From Emergomyces orientalis (Eukaryota; Ascomycota; Eurotiomycetes; Onygenales; Ajellomycetaceae): a stretch of DNA of 64,000 nt. Below, one piece after another: positions 43,663 through 56,255 of the stretch (position 1 is its first letter; the number at the start of each line of letters is the position of its first letter). The notes beneath the pieces are model-generated. The model saw nothing but the letters and a program-made list of their open reading frames with translations, was not told the DNA's origin and ran no database searches. The position numbers and the translations under genes are program-made. Location of the stretch: NCBI GenBank assembly GCA_002110485.1, contig MOWL01000024.1, positions 1 through 64,000 on the forward strand. Reading direction: 5' to 3'.

Positions 43663-44382
43663 ATGTCTAACTTCGAGGCAATATTCGGGATGGCGGGAGC
43701 TGCCAATGCGGACTATAGCACTGTACCTGAGGTGAAGCTTGTGATGCCCAGGCGAAACAATTTTGGAAATCGCAACAAAGAAAATGCAAGACTTAGTAGG
43801 CGTTGTCAGGAAAGGAAAAAACGTTGCAGTTGCAACAGGTTTTGCGGGAGTCTGTTACAGGGAGAGAGATCCCGAAAAGTTAGCAGCCAAGTCCTACGGA
43901 TCCTAGGAGGAAGAGCAGTATGCTGCATGGCGTGGTGGAGCGGTACGCCTTCCAGAATTCGGTTGGTCAGCAAATGTCGATGATTCTCCCACCCATCCCA
44001 AAGATCTCTAACGGATGCAAGTCTTCGCAAGTGCCATGAACATTATTTGGAGGACAGATAGAGCTGAGCCTTGTCATGCCGTCTGGCTGGGGAGTAATTG
44101 GGAGTGCATGCTGCCCCTGATATGCACAGTTCACAAGGTGGAAGAAGCGAGGAATGATCTGGTTGGTGGCTCACAATTGCTAGCAGTCAATGAAGCTGAT
44201 GGGATTGAAATCATAGACAACGCATGCCACATTGCTGACAAAATTGTGCATCGAAAAAAGCGGGCGCCTGGCTTCGAATACTAATCCGCGACATCGGTTA
44301 TTCGAAGTGGACGTTGATTGCCCGCAAGCTCACAATTGAGAAGAAAGTCCAAGGGCATATGCCAGAGAAGCAACCAGTCTAA
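43663..44382 (+). pseudogene. Decayed gene of unknown function
   Basis: After the start MSNFEAIFGMAGAANADYS the frame shifts by one extra base near 43747. From there one frame runs as clear coding sequence (KMQDLVGVVRKGKNVAV, GGAVRLPEFGWSANVDD, MQVFASAMNIIWRTDRAEP, DGIEIIDNACHIADKIV) through two in-frame stops, TAG at 43904 and TAA at 44009. An A-run indel near 44253 moves it to another frame ending IARKLTIEKKVQGH and a stop at 44380. Both stops are explicable by single C:G-to-T:A changes at CpA (TGG to TAG, CAA to TAA), the signature of repeat-induced point mutation. About 240 codons originally. The protein family was not recognised. Confidence 0.6.
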
Positions 44383-47300
44383 AAGGTACGTTGAGTCGAC
44401 AGACTGGAATCACGTTCCCAACTGAGAATAAGCAAAGCGTTATACTGACACTGCCCAGGAATAGCTATCCATTCCGACAGCAATTACCAACTCTCACATA
44501 GAAGAAAAATTTTTGCAGCAAGGGTTATTATCTCTCTCTCCGCACTCTTACAGTACTTCCTCAACAGCTAGGTCGACTGATTCAGAGTATGAATTTCCAG
44601 ACCGACATGTTTTTTTTCGACTGCAGCCCTTTGAACAGTTCCCAGGGCTGCGCAACGTGTAATGTGGAATGAACTTGTAGTGGGCACTGCTGCTGGTTAA
44701 AAACACCAGTCAGGGGATCTTGACAATTTATGGGATTTTGCACTGGTTCGTTTCATAGGAGAAATAACAGCGTTTTTCTTTTGAGATGTGGGAGGATGTG
44801 GTGAGCGGGTTGTTGCAAGAGGGGTAGCATTATGCTGGGTATCATGTTATCGCGGGTAGTTTAAATTGCCTGAGATAAGAGAATTGGAACAAGTTAATTG
44901 TTTGCTGGATCATGTTCTGGAAGCAGGAGGTAGCTGATCTATCGTAAGAACAATGTCGAACAATGTACGGAGTACGGAGTAGTTGATGGGCTGTTGTTGA
45001 AATCTTGGCGACAGTTCGAAGTCAGGTGATGTTGCACCCAACTCAAGCCAGTCTCAGGAGTTTCAGGAGTTTCAGGAGTTTCAGGAGTCTTCTTTGGGTA
45101 TTTTTTCTACAAACTGCTGCAAAATGCAGGACATGATTGACACATCCAGCCAATACTACATCCTGTGCCAGAGAAACATATGGGACGCTTCTTACTGATC
45201 TCACAGGTGGTAGCAGTGGCATTTCAACTCAGTCCATATTAAATTTATGGCAGAAGGATTGAGCAATGCTGACGTGAAGGCACTTGAAAACTCTATCATA
45301 TCCGACAACCTCCGATATCCATCTTGTTTTGGGCTGACTGACTGAAGTCGGGTATATTCAACATTCAACTCAGCTTCCACATTGTCTATTCACTGCTGGT
45401 CGCGGAGAAAATATCATTTCTTTACCTCTATCCTTTCTCCCCGTCAGAACCAGCCATGATCCTTACCGGGGAAAGGATATAGCGATATACAAAGATTATC
45501 CTGGGAGCTGAAGGAGCCTTTTCATATATAGAATGACTTTTCAAAAGAAATGAGTTTGCGAGTGACAAGACTCGCGGACTATACCGTTGCGTCGCTCTTG
45601 GATATGTTATTTGACAATCGCGAAATTATGTTGATCTGGATGTAGGCATTCTCATCCCACATTCAAAGCAAGGCACATGAAGTGCAATCAAACACGGGTT
45701 ACTCTGGGTGGGTTTTCCTTGAACTTTAAGACCTGATCAAACTCTGAAGACGATTGGAGAAATGGAGGCCACTGACCTAGTCACCCAACCAGATACCAAC
45801 GTTTGATCAGAGGGTGGTCAACCGCTGGCATGGCTTGGGCCATGGGATGAGAGTTTTGCCTATCTCTGCCGCTGGTTATTGCGATGTCGAAACTCAAAAA
45901 CTGCTGCACTATCAGACGGAAATGGTCCTATTCACCATGCCTGAGCAGGAAAAAGATGAGATATTTATGCCAAATGAATCTGCCAAAGCTCGCTGCCCGA
46001 AATGCCATTTCAACGTTGGACGCTCAACCTTTATACGTCCAAGGTTCTTACGTCCTGGCAACAAGAATACCGCCTATGAGCCATTTCATACGCCGATAAT
46101 ATTTTCTGACTCGAGTTAACGCCTCTTTTGTTTTGGATTGCCTTTCTGTTAACCGAAGCTACAAAACAGCCTATGATAAAGAGACGCCCGCCAGACCAGA
46201 ATTCACAAAAGGATAAGGAAGTAGTGATGGAGTCAGTTCTGAGAGCAACAGCATAACTTTTTACTTTTATTTTCATAATAATTTATTCCCTAGAGTTTCC
46301 TTTGTCCACATTTTTGTTTTTTCCTTCTCCTTCGCTGGATGTCAATGCTTGAGTTGGAGCTGGGCTCCAGGGTATCGAGGGGCACAATCCATGGCGCTAA
46401 CAGACGCCCAATCGGCTTGATCAAGAGAATTCCAACCTTAGCTGGCCACTCCGCCCTGGAGAGCGCCTGATGCCGAGCAGCGTCCAATCAGGCTGTTCAT
46501 TGAGTGCACCATGGAGAATAGCCTGCTGGACTATAGTTCCTGTGTATGTGCATGGGACGTTAATCCAGAGCCGACATATCCAGGTTTCAGTTGGAGGGAC
46601 CTGACATAGGAAAGATATAAACTATCGATAACATATGCCTTGAAACCCAATGTCTATAAATGTGTATTTGGCATTATTTTATAATTGTAGATTGTTTGTT
46701 TTGGTGTTTTTAAATCTGTTATCCCTCAACTGTTTTTACTAGGTACCAGGTACCCCCGGTCCCCGCATTGCCTTATACAGAGAGGAGGTAGACAGTACCC
46801 GACTACATCATTGCTCCCTCATCCTGGTTTTGGTATTTTCCCTCACTTGGCGTCTTACCTCAAATAATTTAATTTTCAACTCTCTTTATTCATTTTTTCC
46901 CTTTTATTAATTAATTAATTCTTTATTCAATTATATGCATCGTCATCTCCCATCGTCCCGCTCAGCCGTATAGATAATAATCGATTGAAACGTGGTGGTC
47001 AACTGGCATTATTGGCTGCTCTCTATCTTCCTCTGGTGCCAACCCCCGATCAACCCTTTAGTTATTTCTGCGCTTCAACCGCCCAGCGAAACTCCTCAAC
47101 TATCGCATCGTCCACATCTTCCTCCTCAACCACCCCCATTATCCTCACCGTACAACCGCTCTGCTTATCTCCTAGATATCCGACGCCGTGTTATATATAC
47201 CCTTCGTCAATATTTCACTGTTCCGCCTCTGGCCTGGCGCGACCCCAGCTTAAATGTTCCTTGGACCTCCCTCCCGCCTTTTCCCAATCTTCAGATTTTG

Positions 47301-47526
47301 CCTCTTGGGCCTGTAGACCCGCCAGCCCAGCCAGCCCGCCTTCACCTCACCACACCCAACACACACCTCCCCCTCGCCTATCATCTACCCCTCTGAACAG
47401 CACCCTCATACTCCTCATACTTCTACTCATCTTCCTTAATTTCCAGCAGGTGGACCGAGCAGTCAGCTGATTCCTCCATCCCGTCTGCCAACCTGGCCTC
47501 ACTAGGCTTTTCCTTACAGGTAGACG
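44383..47526. other. Long intergenic stretch
   Basis: About 3.1 kb. A 9-bp tandem repeat lies at 45052-45088. An open frame at 45814-46119 with one C-x2-C pair is not convincing. The right end (about 46880-47526) is probably the promoter and 5' leader of the SRPK gene, with TTAA-rich and pyrimidine-rich tracts. No further gene supported. Confidence 0.45.
45052..45088. repeat. 9-bp tandem repeat
   Basis: Four head-to-tail units of TTTCAGGAG (the first has C in place of one T). Confidence 0.85.
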
Positions 47527-49652
47527 ATGAATGGGGGTGATATAAAGAAAGCTGCAATCACAAAAACAAAACAGATGGCCAGCAGCGCGACCAACTTGAA
47601 CAACGCCACCAACGGTAACAACGCTGGCAAGAAGCGAAGGAAGGGTACTGACCTCAGGCCCATTGTTACAAACGATTCGGTTCCCTCTGTCGTGCCTGTT
47701 GAATCCATTCCCACCCCCACCATGCCGGCGTCGGCTTCTAAACATCAAGGGTTAGTGGCTTGTCTTAGATGTATATGTAACCAAATATATATATATTTAC
47801 CTACAAATTCTAACTAAAAAACCCTTGCAGGGCTTCCATCAACACTCATACACTCAAAACAACCTACGGCTCCCCCCTCTCCCGCTCCCCCTCCTCATCC
47901 TCTACTGAAGACCCCGCCGAAATAACCGCCGACGAAGAAGATTCAGAAGACTACTGCAAAGGTGGCTACCACCCTGTCTGCCCCGGTGAATCCTACAACA
48001 ATGGCCGCTACATCGTCGTCCGCAAGCTAGGCTGGGGCCATTTCTCCACCGTCTGGCTGTCGCGCGACACAACAAATGGGAAACACGTTGCCTTGAAAGT
48101 CGTGCGATCAGCCGCTCACTACACTGAAACTGCTATTGATGAAATTAAACTTCTTAATAAAATCGTTCAGGCTAACCCGAATCACCCGGGTCGGAAACAT
48201 GTCGTCAGCCTTTTGGATTCGTTTGAGCATCGCGGGCCCAATGGTGTGCATGTCTGCATGGTGTTTGAGGTGTTGGGGGAAAATCTGCTTGGGTTGATTA
48301 AACGCTGGAATCATCGAGGCATCCCCATGCCCCTGGTCAAACAGATTACGAAGCAGGTCCTGCTGGGTCTGGATTACCTGCATCGCGATTGTGGCATTAT
48401 CCATACTGATCTGAAGCCGGAGAACGTGCTCATCGAGATTGGTGACGTTGAACAGATTGTGAAAACATTTGTTAAGGAGGAGGAGCCTAAGAAGGAAAAC
48501 AAAGAGGATAATCGCAATGGACGACGACGAAGAAGAACCTTGATCACGGGTAGCCAACCGCTACCAAGTCCGCTTAACGCCAGCTTCAGCGGTGGTGACC
48601 CTTTCCGCACCCATGCGGCCAACCAAAGCTCCCATGGCAGCCTGAACCAGATTTTAAGTACTTCACCAGGTCAGTCTATAACTTAGTATTGTCCAAGTTT
48701 GATGTGCGCCAGTTAACTGTTCCCCTTTTTGCAGCTACACCAAGTACACCAAGTCTTTCGATGAAGGATCGGCTGGGAATCAAAGATCAAGAGGCGCTCG
48801 AGGATGGGAAGCAGAAGCAGAGGGAAAAGACAACGTAAGCTTTTATCGCTCCTTGCCGGTTATTGAAGGCGCAATAATGTTCCTAACGATGTCTTTAGAG
48901 ACATTTTGGAACGGGAGGTCTCTGGTATATCCCTTGATAAGACCTCTACACCGGAGACAATGAACGAAGAAGACATCGAAATCGATATAATTTCAGTGAA
49001 GATCGCGGATCTGGGGAATGCGTGCTGGGTTGGACATCACTTCACGGATGACATCCAGACCAGGCAATACCGCTCGCCAGAGGTCATACTTGGTGCCAAA
49101 TGGGGTGCTAGCACTGACGTGTGGAGTATGGCGGCAATGGTATGTCTGCAACGCTTCAACTTTATATTACTAGATATTTTCCCTTACTGACAAACAAAGG
49201 TTTTCGAACTCATCACGGGCGACTATCTCTTCGACCCACAATCAGGCGCTAAATATGAAAAGGACGACGACCACATAGCCCAAATCATCGAACTGCTCGG
49301 GCCCTTCCCCAAATCCCTCTGTCTGTCCGGCAAATGGAGCCAGGAAATCTTCAACCGCAAGGGCCAGCTGCTTAAAATCCACCGACTCCGCCACTGGGCG
49401 CTCCCGGACGTACTCAAGGAGAAATATCACTTCTCCCCCGAGGAGAGCAAGGCTATCTCCGACTTCCTCCTCCCGATGCTTGAGTTATTGCCTGAACGCA
49501 GAGCGAATGCGGGAGGTATGTCTGGCCATCCTTATCTGGATAGTACGAAGGGGATGGAGCAGGTGCATTTGAATATCCCTGTCGGGAGTCGTGGGGAGGG
49601 TATAGAAGGTTGGGCACACGAGGTTAAGAAGAAAAAGCATAATGGAGTATGA
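47527..49652 (+). CDS. SR-protein kinase (SRPK/Dsk1 family)
   Basis: Five exons 47527-47750, 47831-48669, 48735-48834, 48899-49139 and 49200-49652; 618 aa with consistent phases. The N-terminus is basic and Ser-rich. The kinase domain begins YIVVRKLGWGHFSTVWLS (Gly loop), then HVALKVVR (Lys), IIHTDLKPENVLI (catalytic loop, T in place of R as in SRPKs), KIADLGNACW (DLG in place of DFG) and TRQYRSPEVILG. Between the catalytic loop and DLG is a spacer of about 150 residues rich in Lys/Arg/Ser, the hallmark split of SRPK kinases. The family phosphorylates RS-domain splicing factors and controls their nuclear import. Introns are 60-80 bp, with CCTAAC and ACTGAC branch sites in introns 3 and 4. Confidence 0.92.
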
Positions 49653-51566
49653 AAATATTCGCCGTGAATGAGGAAAATGACATATGATAAAGAAAATATG
49701 GGAATGAATATATACAGAGGGGGAAAGGAGGGGGTCGAGGGGTGAGGAAATAGAGGTATTCGCGGGTGGAAGTAAAAGAAGCAACGAGCTGGAAAATCTA
49801 ATTTGTCATGTTTCCCCTGCAGCCTGCCCAACGGCCTTTTAACGGTTCATCTGGATGTTGTTACGTATTGTGTTTTCCCTTGGTTTGCCTGGTCTTGGTC
49901 ATGATCTTGTTACTTAGTTCGACTTTCCCGACCCTCTCTATTTTTTGTCATGTCATATCATGTCTGATATTTCCCCCGGGGGTTTTTTTTCTTTTCTTCT
50001 CACCATTTTTTAGTACACTTTTTGGAATGGTCGTTGTCCGCAGTCACTGTCCTTGATTGCTCTACTATCTGTGGGGTTTCTTTTTCCTCTGTTGGATCTT
50101 TTCACCACATCATATCATTCCACATTATTTCACATTTTTGCCTCTTTTTCCTGTGGTATTTCCTAACCTCAGCACCCGTCATCCGTCAACTGTCAACGGC
50201 TTTATATCCGATCTGCTCCCGCTACCGCCCAGTGTTTTGTTTTGCCATTATCATCCCTTGTTTCCTGCTTGATTTCATTTCAAGAAATCTTTTGAATATT
50301 TTTGAATTGCAGTATCAATTGAGTGACTGACCGACATGACTTGATTGGTTGGCTGGCTGGCTGGCTGGCTGATGGATGAATGGATGGACGGATGGAATGA
50401 TTTGATTTACGGATTCATGGACTGATAGAATGATAGATGCCCTTTGTTGCTACAAGTACTTCTCTTATGGAGAATATATCAGATACAATTAGAAGGGAGG
50501 GAGGAAGGGAGAGCGCGGAGTACAACCTGCTACAGACGCCTATCTACGAGTCTTCACCCAATATCCATCCATTACCTACATCCCAACTACATGTATACCT
50601 ATGTCCATATGTAGGTATGTAGGTTAAAGTCAGGCGTTTGATGACCAGTGGCTAAGCTCCCCCTCCCTACCGCCTCCCTCTTCACTTCTCTTCTCCATTC
50701 CCGCTCCCCTTGCACTAATCTCCCATTCACTCCCTTGTTCCCGCCTGTTGGATTGACATTGCGTTATATCCCACCCCCCATTCCCTGTTCCATTTATGCG
50801 CATCATACTTTATGAGCTAGGCGATCGCCATGGCTAGAGATCCTTTAATCGTTTACCATCATTTACCTGTTACGATTTGCATTGCTAGTCGTGAAGATTC
50901 TGCTGTGTATTTTTTCTTTCTTTTTTTGGTTGTGTTGGATGCACATGCATGAAATAGAGGAGGCGGATCCGGTGCGATTAATGTGCGAGTGCATTCGTTG
51001 AAACATGGACGGGTGTGTGAGGGTTGAGCCTCAGATGGTAGTTAGGTGGTGGATGGGCTTTAAATCGATACGGCTTGAGTTTGGATCATTGCAAGTTGTT
51101 GTCACGTCCACCATTGCAATTCAAGTTAGTGCTTGGAGGTCTTCGAGTTATGCCTTTCAGGAAAACTTGCGCATAGTTTTGTGTTTGATTTGCTGCTTTG
51201 ACAATTGGAATTGGGCGGGTAGCGTGTGAAATGCTCTGCATGACGGAGAACAGGGACGGATGGACGGCGATTTAGCCCCTTAACCCAACGGAATAGTTAT
51301 TTATACTAATAAACTCTTCCCTCCCATTCGAACCAAGACCGTCACGGTTGACACATTGATCAGACGGAATATTGTGACCGAAGGTTGCATGAGGAGAACG
51401 ATAATTAACTTCCTTTTGTTATGGCTGTGTACATTTCGAACTGGGTATATCTATAACTATGCCATAAATCGTCAAATTCCTGTCTTCAGCTCCTCACAAG
51501 ACCAGCTTTGTAATAGCAACCCAGGTAGCAAAAAAATTAAAAGATAGAAAATAGCGAAAACAACTC
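49653..51566. other. Intergenic with simple repeats
   Basis: About 1.9 kb between the 3' ends of SRPK and BUD13. Contains GGCT tetranucleotide repeats (about 50349-50370) followed by GATG units, and long pyrimidine tracts. No coding frame supported. Confidence 0.5.
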
Positions 51567-52679
51567 CTACTCATCCATAGCCCAAGCATACTCCAATCCC
51601 TCCCGCATCTTTATCTTATTTCGCGCCTCAAACCATTGTTGCTCAAACCCATTCCCCCGATCCACACCGTCCCACCTATGCCCAGGCCGTATCCCATACC
51701 GATTTGGCGCAGCAGGCCCCATATACAGTTTCCTCCCGCCCTTCCCCACGCCGGCACCAGTACCAGCACCAGCCGAACCCGCGCCTTTGGTTGATGTCAA
51801 AAATTCCGCAGCAGGATCATTCCACCTCGCCCTGGCCTTCAATTCCGCGTTCATCTCTTCATCCTCCATCGTCCGAGCCAGTGGCATATACTTTGCCTCC
51901 CGCACCGCCTCCCTCCGCGCCTCCCTCTCGCGCCGCTGCACATCGCCCGTCAAAGCTTCCTTCGCCGCTGCTTCGGCGGCCGCCGCTTCCTCCGCCGCCC
52001 GCCGTGCCTCGGCCCGCTTCATCGCCACGTTGATTATCCGCCCGCTCGCGTCGCGGTATATTGTCTCGGACTCTAGCCCGCCACGACTTTCGTCTTTACT
52101 TTTGCCCTTACCAGCCGCCTTGCCGGAGTTCTTCATTGCGAGCGACTCCCGTTCTCGTTTTCGCTGTTGGGCAGCCACCATTGCCGCTGTCTCTGCTGCC
52201 GTCTGTAAGCCCGCCCGCGCACCGGATTCCATTCGTAGAGCGCCATCGTCGCTTGGTGTCCCTTGGGCAATAACTGGTTTATCCTCGCTCTCCTCTTCAT
52301 GTGCAACTCGCTCTGCTGCAGCGGAGGCTAGTATGGCGTCTGCGGCTACCTGTTCAGCATTCGACGGCGCTGCAGACTCTCCTATCGTCTTCCAGCTGGA
52401 TTTTTTCGATTTGCGGAATTCGGCCGAGTGGTTAGCATTAGCGACTGTGTAAGGCGAGTCCTCATCGTCGTCATCGCTGCCACGCCCGTAACCGCGGCTT
52501 TTAGACTTTGCAGAGGAGGTGCGGAGGTCTGGCGGGTCATCGTCTGCGATTATCAAGCCGCCAGTGTTTGCATCCTGGTCTGCTTGCTTGTTCTTCTTTC
52601 GCTTCTTTTTGGGGCGATCAGAGGTTGAGGGGGTGTCTGCTGTGAGGTAGTTTTTAGCTAGGTAGGCAGCTAGGGACAT
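51567..52679 (-). CDS. CWC26: Pre-mRNA-splicing factor BUD13/CWC26 (RES complex)
   Basis: An intronless 370-aa frame. It starts MSLAAYLAKNYL, as BUD13 proteins do, followed by a Lys-rich patch and a long acidic/Ala-rich disordered region. The conserved C-terminal block has ETIYRDASGRIINV, LARTMEDEEMN, then APNRYGIRPGHRWDGVDRG and the end FNxxxN-like KIKMREGLEYAWAMDE. That C-terminus is diagnostic for BUD13, which with Snu17 and Pml1 forms the RES complex that aids the first splicing step and nuclear retention of pre-mRNA. It diverges from the alkyltransferase-like gene, with a 247-bp shared upstream region. Confidence 0.92.
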   Translation of the reverse strand: MSLAAYLAKNYLTADTPSTSDRPKKKRKKNKQADQDANTGGLIIADDDPPDLRTSSAKSKSRGYGRGSDDDDEDSPYTVANANHSAEFRKSKKSSWKTIGESAAPSNAEQVAADAILASAAAERVAHEEESEDKPVIAQGTPSDDGALRMESGARAGLQTAAETAAMVAAQQRKRERESLAMKNSGKAAGKGKSKDESRGGLESETIYRDASGRIINVAMKRAEARRAAEEAAAAEAAAKEALTGDVQRREREARREAVREAKYMPLARTMEDEEMNAELKARARWNDPAAEFLTSTKGAGSAGAGTGAGVGKGGRKLYMGPAAPNRYGIRPGHRWDGVDRGNGFEQQWFEARNKIKMREGLEYAWAMDE

Positions 52680-52926
52680 TGCGAGTGTGGTTGTAAATGT
52701 TAATGTAGTTGTTTCTTAGTTGTGTGCTTTTATTGTCCTAATTGAAGCTTGGTGAAGCTTCGAGTTATTTTTAAGTTGGAGATAGCTACTTTGGAGATAA
52801 CTACGGAACATAGATTATCCGCTAAGATACGAGATACCAAACATTTAGGCACAACAAATGGGGAGAAGAGTATCTTCTGTTTGAATGTTGTCTATCAAAT
52901 ACGCTCTATGATTTGGAGTTTCAGTC

Positions 52927-53629
52927 ATGGCTCGCTCCGACGAGGCGGAGTGGTGGTTCAATGCTGTTTATGATGCTGTACAGCAGATCCCCCGCGGTAA
53001 AGTGAGCTCTTACGGCCATATTGCATGGCTCCTGGGACAACGTGAGAATACCTTTTTTTTTTTTTTTTTGTAATGAACCTTTTTTGATCATCATAATTAG
53101 TTTCTTATGTTGTGGTTGATCGTTATTCTGGTAGTTTAGCACAAGATGTTCCCAACCATAGTACGCTGGAATAAAGGAATTGTTTATACTGACACCCTCT
53201 CCAGCCCAACGATCACGGCAAGTAGGCATGTGCCTCAAATATCTCCCGTCGAACAGCCCTGGGACAGACCACTTCTACCACGACCAGAATGTGCCGTGGC
53301 AGCGTGTCCTGAATGCCAAGGGGGTCATATCCCATCGGTATGTATTCTCAGCTTCATCCATTCACTCATCCATTTATCACTTATATATTTCCTGGCGATG
53401 TATTTTGTCTCATACTAAGTACTGAAATCTGGGTTAAAGTGGCCCTGGTTCTGCCGCGAGACAGGCAGACGCACTCGAGGAGGAAGGAGTGGAAGTCCAT
53501 GCGGATAGCATGGGAGAGTATTCTGTTGAGCTTGGCCGGTTCGGATGGTTCCCGGATCGTTTACCGGGAGATGAGAGCGGCGATGCATCCGATCCGGAGA
53601 CACACGGGGAGACTGAGACTGAGACTTAG
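52927..53629 (+). CDS. Alkyltransferase-like DNA repair protein (ATL)
   Basis: Three exons 52927-53041, 53205-53337 and 53440-53629; 145 aa. The MGMT/Ogt DNA-binding domain is present: FNAVYDAVQQIPRGKVSSYGHIA, RQVGMCLKYLP, then VPWQRVLNAKGVISHRG. In O6-alkylguanine transferases the motif is PCHRV with the acceptor Cys; here Trp replaces Cys and Gln replaces His, as in ATL proteins such as S. pombe Atl1. ATLs bind O6-alkylguanine, flip the base and flag it for nucleotide excision repair without repairing it. The acidic, Thr/Glu-rich tail after GRFGWFP is not conserved. Intron 1 (163 bp) contains a long T run and is unusually long for this window. Confidence 0.87.
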
Positions 53630-55490
53630 AGGGAAGATCAGAGTAGAGCAGCATAGCTAGGTTACAAAGGGGCGCTGGGCCTGGAAGCCCTATGTGTGAG
53701 GGACTTGGGTTTTCAGGGGAATTCAAGGAAATGGGGATTCTACCACTATTCAATTCAGATGCAACATATACCTGATAGCTCAAGCGTTTGGAGATTACCT
53801 AGGTAAAAATGTTTAGATCAATTGGCCATTCTTTGTGCCTATGTATGTACCTACATTACATAGCCTTTAATGACAATCCCGTTTCGATATAGGACCCATT
53901 GGTATTGGCCATCGGATACTGTTTGGTTGCATGTGGATATATTCCAAAAATATATACTGTATATAAACAAACTACACGGGGAGGATCAATCCCATGGAAT
54001 GCCTAAATTTGTTTACATGACGACACACCCATGGTTTTTCACCCATCAGAGTTGACGTTAACTACTATTAATAAGTTAACTTAGCTGGCAAGTACTCTCC
54101 GTAAGTTACATAGTAGCTGGCTAAAACCCTCAAACAAGAAATCAACCAGCAAGAACCAAAATGTATACAATCACGACAAACATCTTCATCAATAATGGAT
54201 AGTTCAAGAGGGTTCCTCTCCAACACTCTTGAGTCACGTCATGTGAGGAGAAATTCAAGGAATTCCTCCCGTATTACGCATACGTTCTCGTTCCTCGGTA
54301 ATTGCCTGACCTTTTATTTTTTTATTTCTGTTTTTTTTCTTGTATTTTCTTTCTTTTTTTTTTTTTTTTTTTGGGTCCAGGCGGTTATCGAGGCAGGATT
54401 GTTGACGAATGACTGGAACACGCGAGAATCTTCGACACTCAGCTATAATCGTGCCCTACGCACCCACACCTGATGTGGTAGTAGCTCATAGTCATACAGG
54501 ATTCGGGCGCTGTGCCTCTCTAGTCTCTAGTTCGGCGGGGAGATATGCGAGATTGCAACGGGTTAGGTTGTCTGGTGTTGGGCTCCCACAAGGTTGGGGC
54601 GGGGAGTGAATGCAGGATAGTCATCGCCTCATAGCGTTAGCCATGGTTCAGTTTGAGTCATCTAGAAGTTGAATATCGCAATAATAAGAATCGTCATTCG
54701 TATCGTAAAGATTCAACAACAAATACTTTAGATATCCCAGATATACAGTACAGTACAGAATACAGAATACAGAGGTACAGAGTACAGAGTACATATGTAT
54801 GTCCCAATTTAATGATGGGATGTCGTGATCATTGCCGGATTCGGACTCCGAGGTACAGTACAAGCAACCTGGGAAGTCAGAAAAGGGACGGCGGTGGCTG
54901 AGGCAGGTGACTAATCGCAGGTACCTTGAGTAGTATGACGTATTCAACTGCGGGCCAGGTACCACACACTAGGCCTCCATAGGCATAGTTGCCACTGCTC
55001 CACTTGACCTAGGCAGGTTGACTGACTGACTCTGGATTATGTCAGTCTCAGTCTGGTGACTCCCAGGGCTGCCCTAATTATTATTATACAAACCGCCGGG
55101 TGTATATAGTATAGTATATAATAGTATATAACCCTACCTAACTTCTTCTTCTCTTTTTCTTCCTTGCTCCCGTTCTTCTTTTATATATATATCTGTATTT
55201 CCTTTGATAATAACACCTACCAGCTTCATCATACAACTGTTTATATCAAACGTTCTTTTGCTATCAAATACCCTCACGGACTAGCACCTTCTGCTATAGA
55301 CGTACATACTACACACATACATACATACAGATATACCCATTTCTCGTTATCTCCTCGTCGGCCTATTTTGAATCTATACATAGACATATATCCTCTGTTA
55401 GTCACGGGTGACTCCGAGGATTATCTGCCTTATCACACTACTAGGACACGTATCCACTCTCCTTGTCTCTCGTTTCGTGCATCGAGTTTC
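53630..55490. other. Intergenic with simple repeats
   Basis: Holds a degenerate ACAGT/ACAGA tandem tract (about 54743-54794) and a T-rich run (about 54345-54372). The right part (about 55080-55490) is a pyrimidine-rich leader of the next gene. No gene supported. Confidence 0.5.
54743..54794. repeat. Degenerate pentanucleotide tandem tract
   Basis: Runs of TACAG, AATACAG and GTACAGA units in tandem. Confidence 0.6.
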
Positions 55491-56255
55491 ATGCCAGCTA
55501 CTATAAACCGACCAACTTCATCTGAAACACCACCAGCGGACCTCAATATGACTACTCAAATCTTCTCTCTTCCAGAAGGTGATCTTCGCCGTGCTGCTAC
55601 TGAGTCCAAACGTGTTCGTGATCACAACGCAAAATGGGCTCTCGGCTTCCGCGATCCCAGATGGGCTACGATGGGCGATTACATTGCCTACGAGATCATC
55701 AATCCAGCTTATACCCGAGTTCGTCCTGTGGTTAGCATGTACCCTAAGTAAGCCAGACCCACGTCTCATCCCTAAAACAAAGTCGCTTTTCCAGACCTGG
55801 GGGTGGGAAATATTTATGTATAAACGACCACTTGACTAATAAAATCCATTTACAGGCGTTTTCGCAAGAACTATGGGCGTGTAAACGAGGTTCAAGTGAA
55901 CAGGAAGTTCGCCGATATTAAGGCCCATTTCAACGAAGTCGTCGACCAAGGTTTATACGACGACCACAATTACTCAGACTCCTCTGCCGATTCCGACAAC
56001 GCCCCTGACCACTCCGAGGCTGCGAATGACGCAAATGTCTTCTACTCCTTCGACGCACCTACAGGCCCTAGTCAGGGTACTGATATTCTCGGCGCCGCCA
56101 TTGCGAAGGCCGTGAAGAAGTTCGAAACCAAAGAAACTGAGAAGATGGCTCGCGAATATGAGTTTGTCGCTATCGAGGAACCCACAAGCGACCATGGCGA
56201 TGGATACATGGCTGATGACGATGATTTTGAGTTCATCAGTCGCGCTGACCTGTAA
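55491..56255 (+). CDS. Small fungal hypothetical protein
   Basis: Exon 1 55491-55747, intron 55748-55855 (GTAAGC donor, TTACAG acceptor, 108 bp), exon 2 55856-56255; 218 aa. The frame is also open upstream, so an earlier start is possible; 55491 is the first ATG after the pyrimidine-rich leader. Residues 25-95 look ordered (GDLRRAATESKRVRDHN, DPRWATMGDYIAYEII). The middle (about 110-145) is Asp/Ser-rich. The C-terminus is helical (AIAKAVKKFETKETEKMAREY) and ends in an acidic DDDDFEFISRADL. No signal peptide or known domain recognised. Confidence 0.65.

Noticed and set aside
45814..46119. Open frame with a C-x2-C pair
   Set aside because: No motif or splice partner found, and two frames look equally plausible, so coding status is unsupported.
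51297..51345. TGGTTCGAATGG on the minus strand as a tRNA B box
   Set aside because: No A box at the right distance and no cloverleaf could be drawn.
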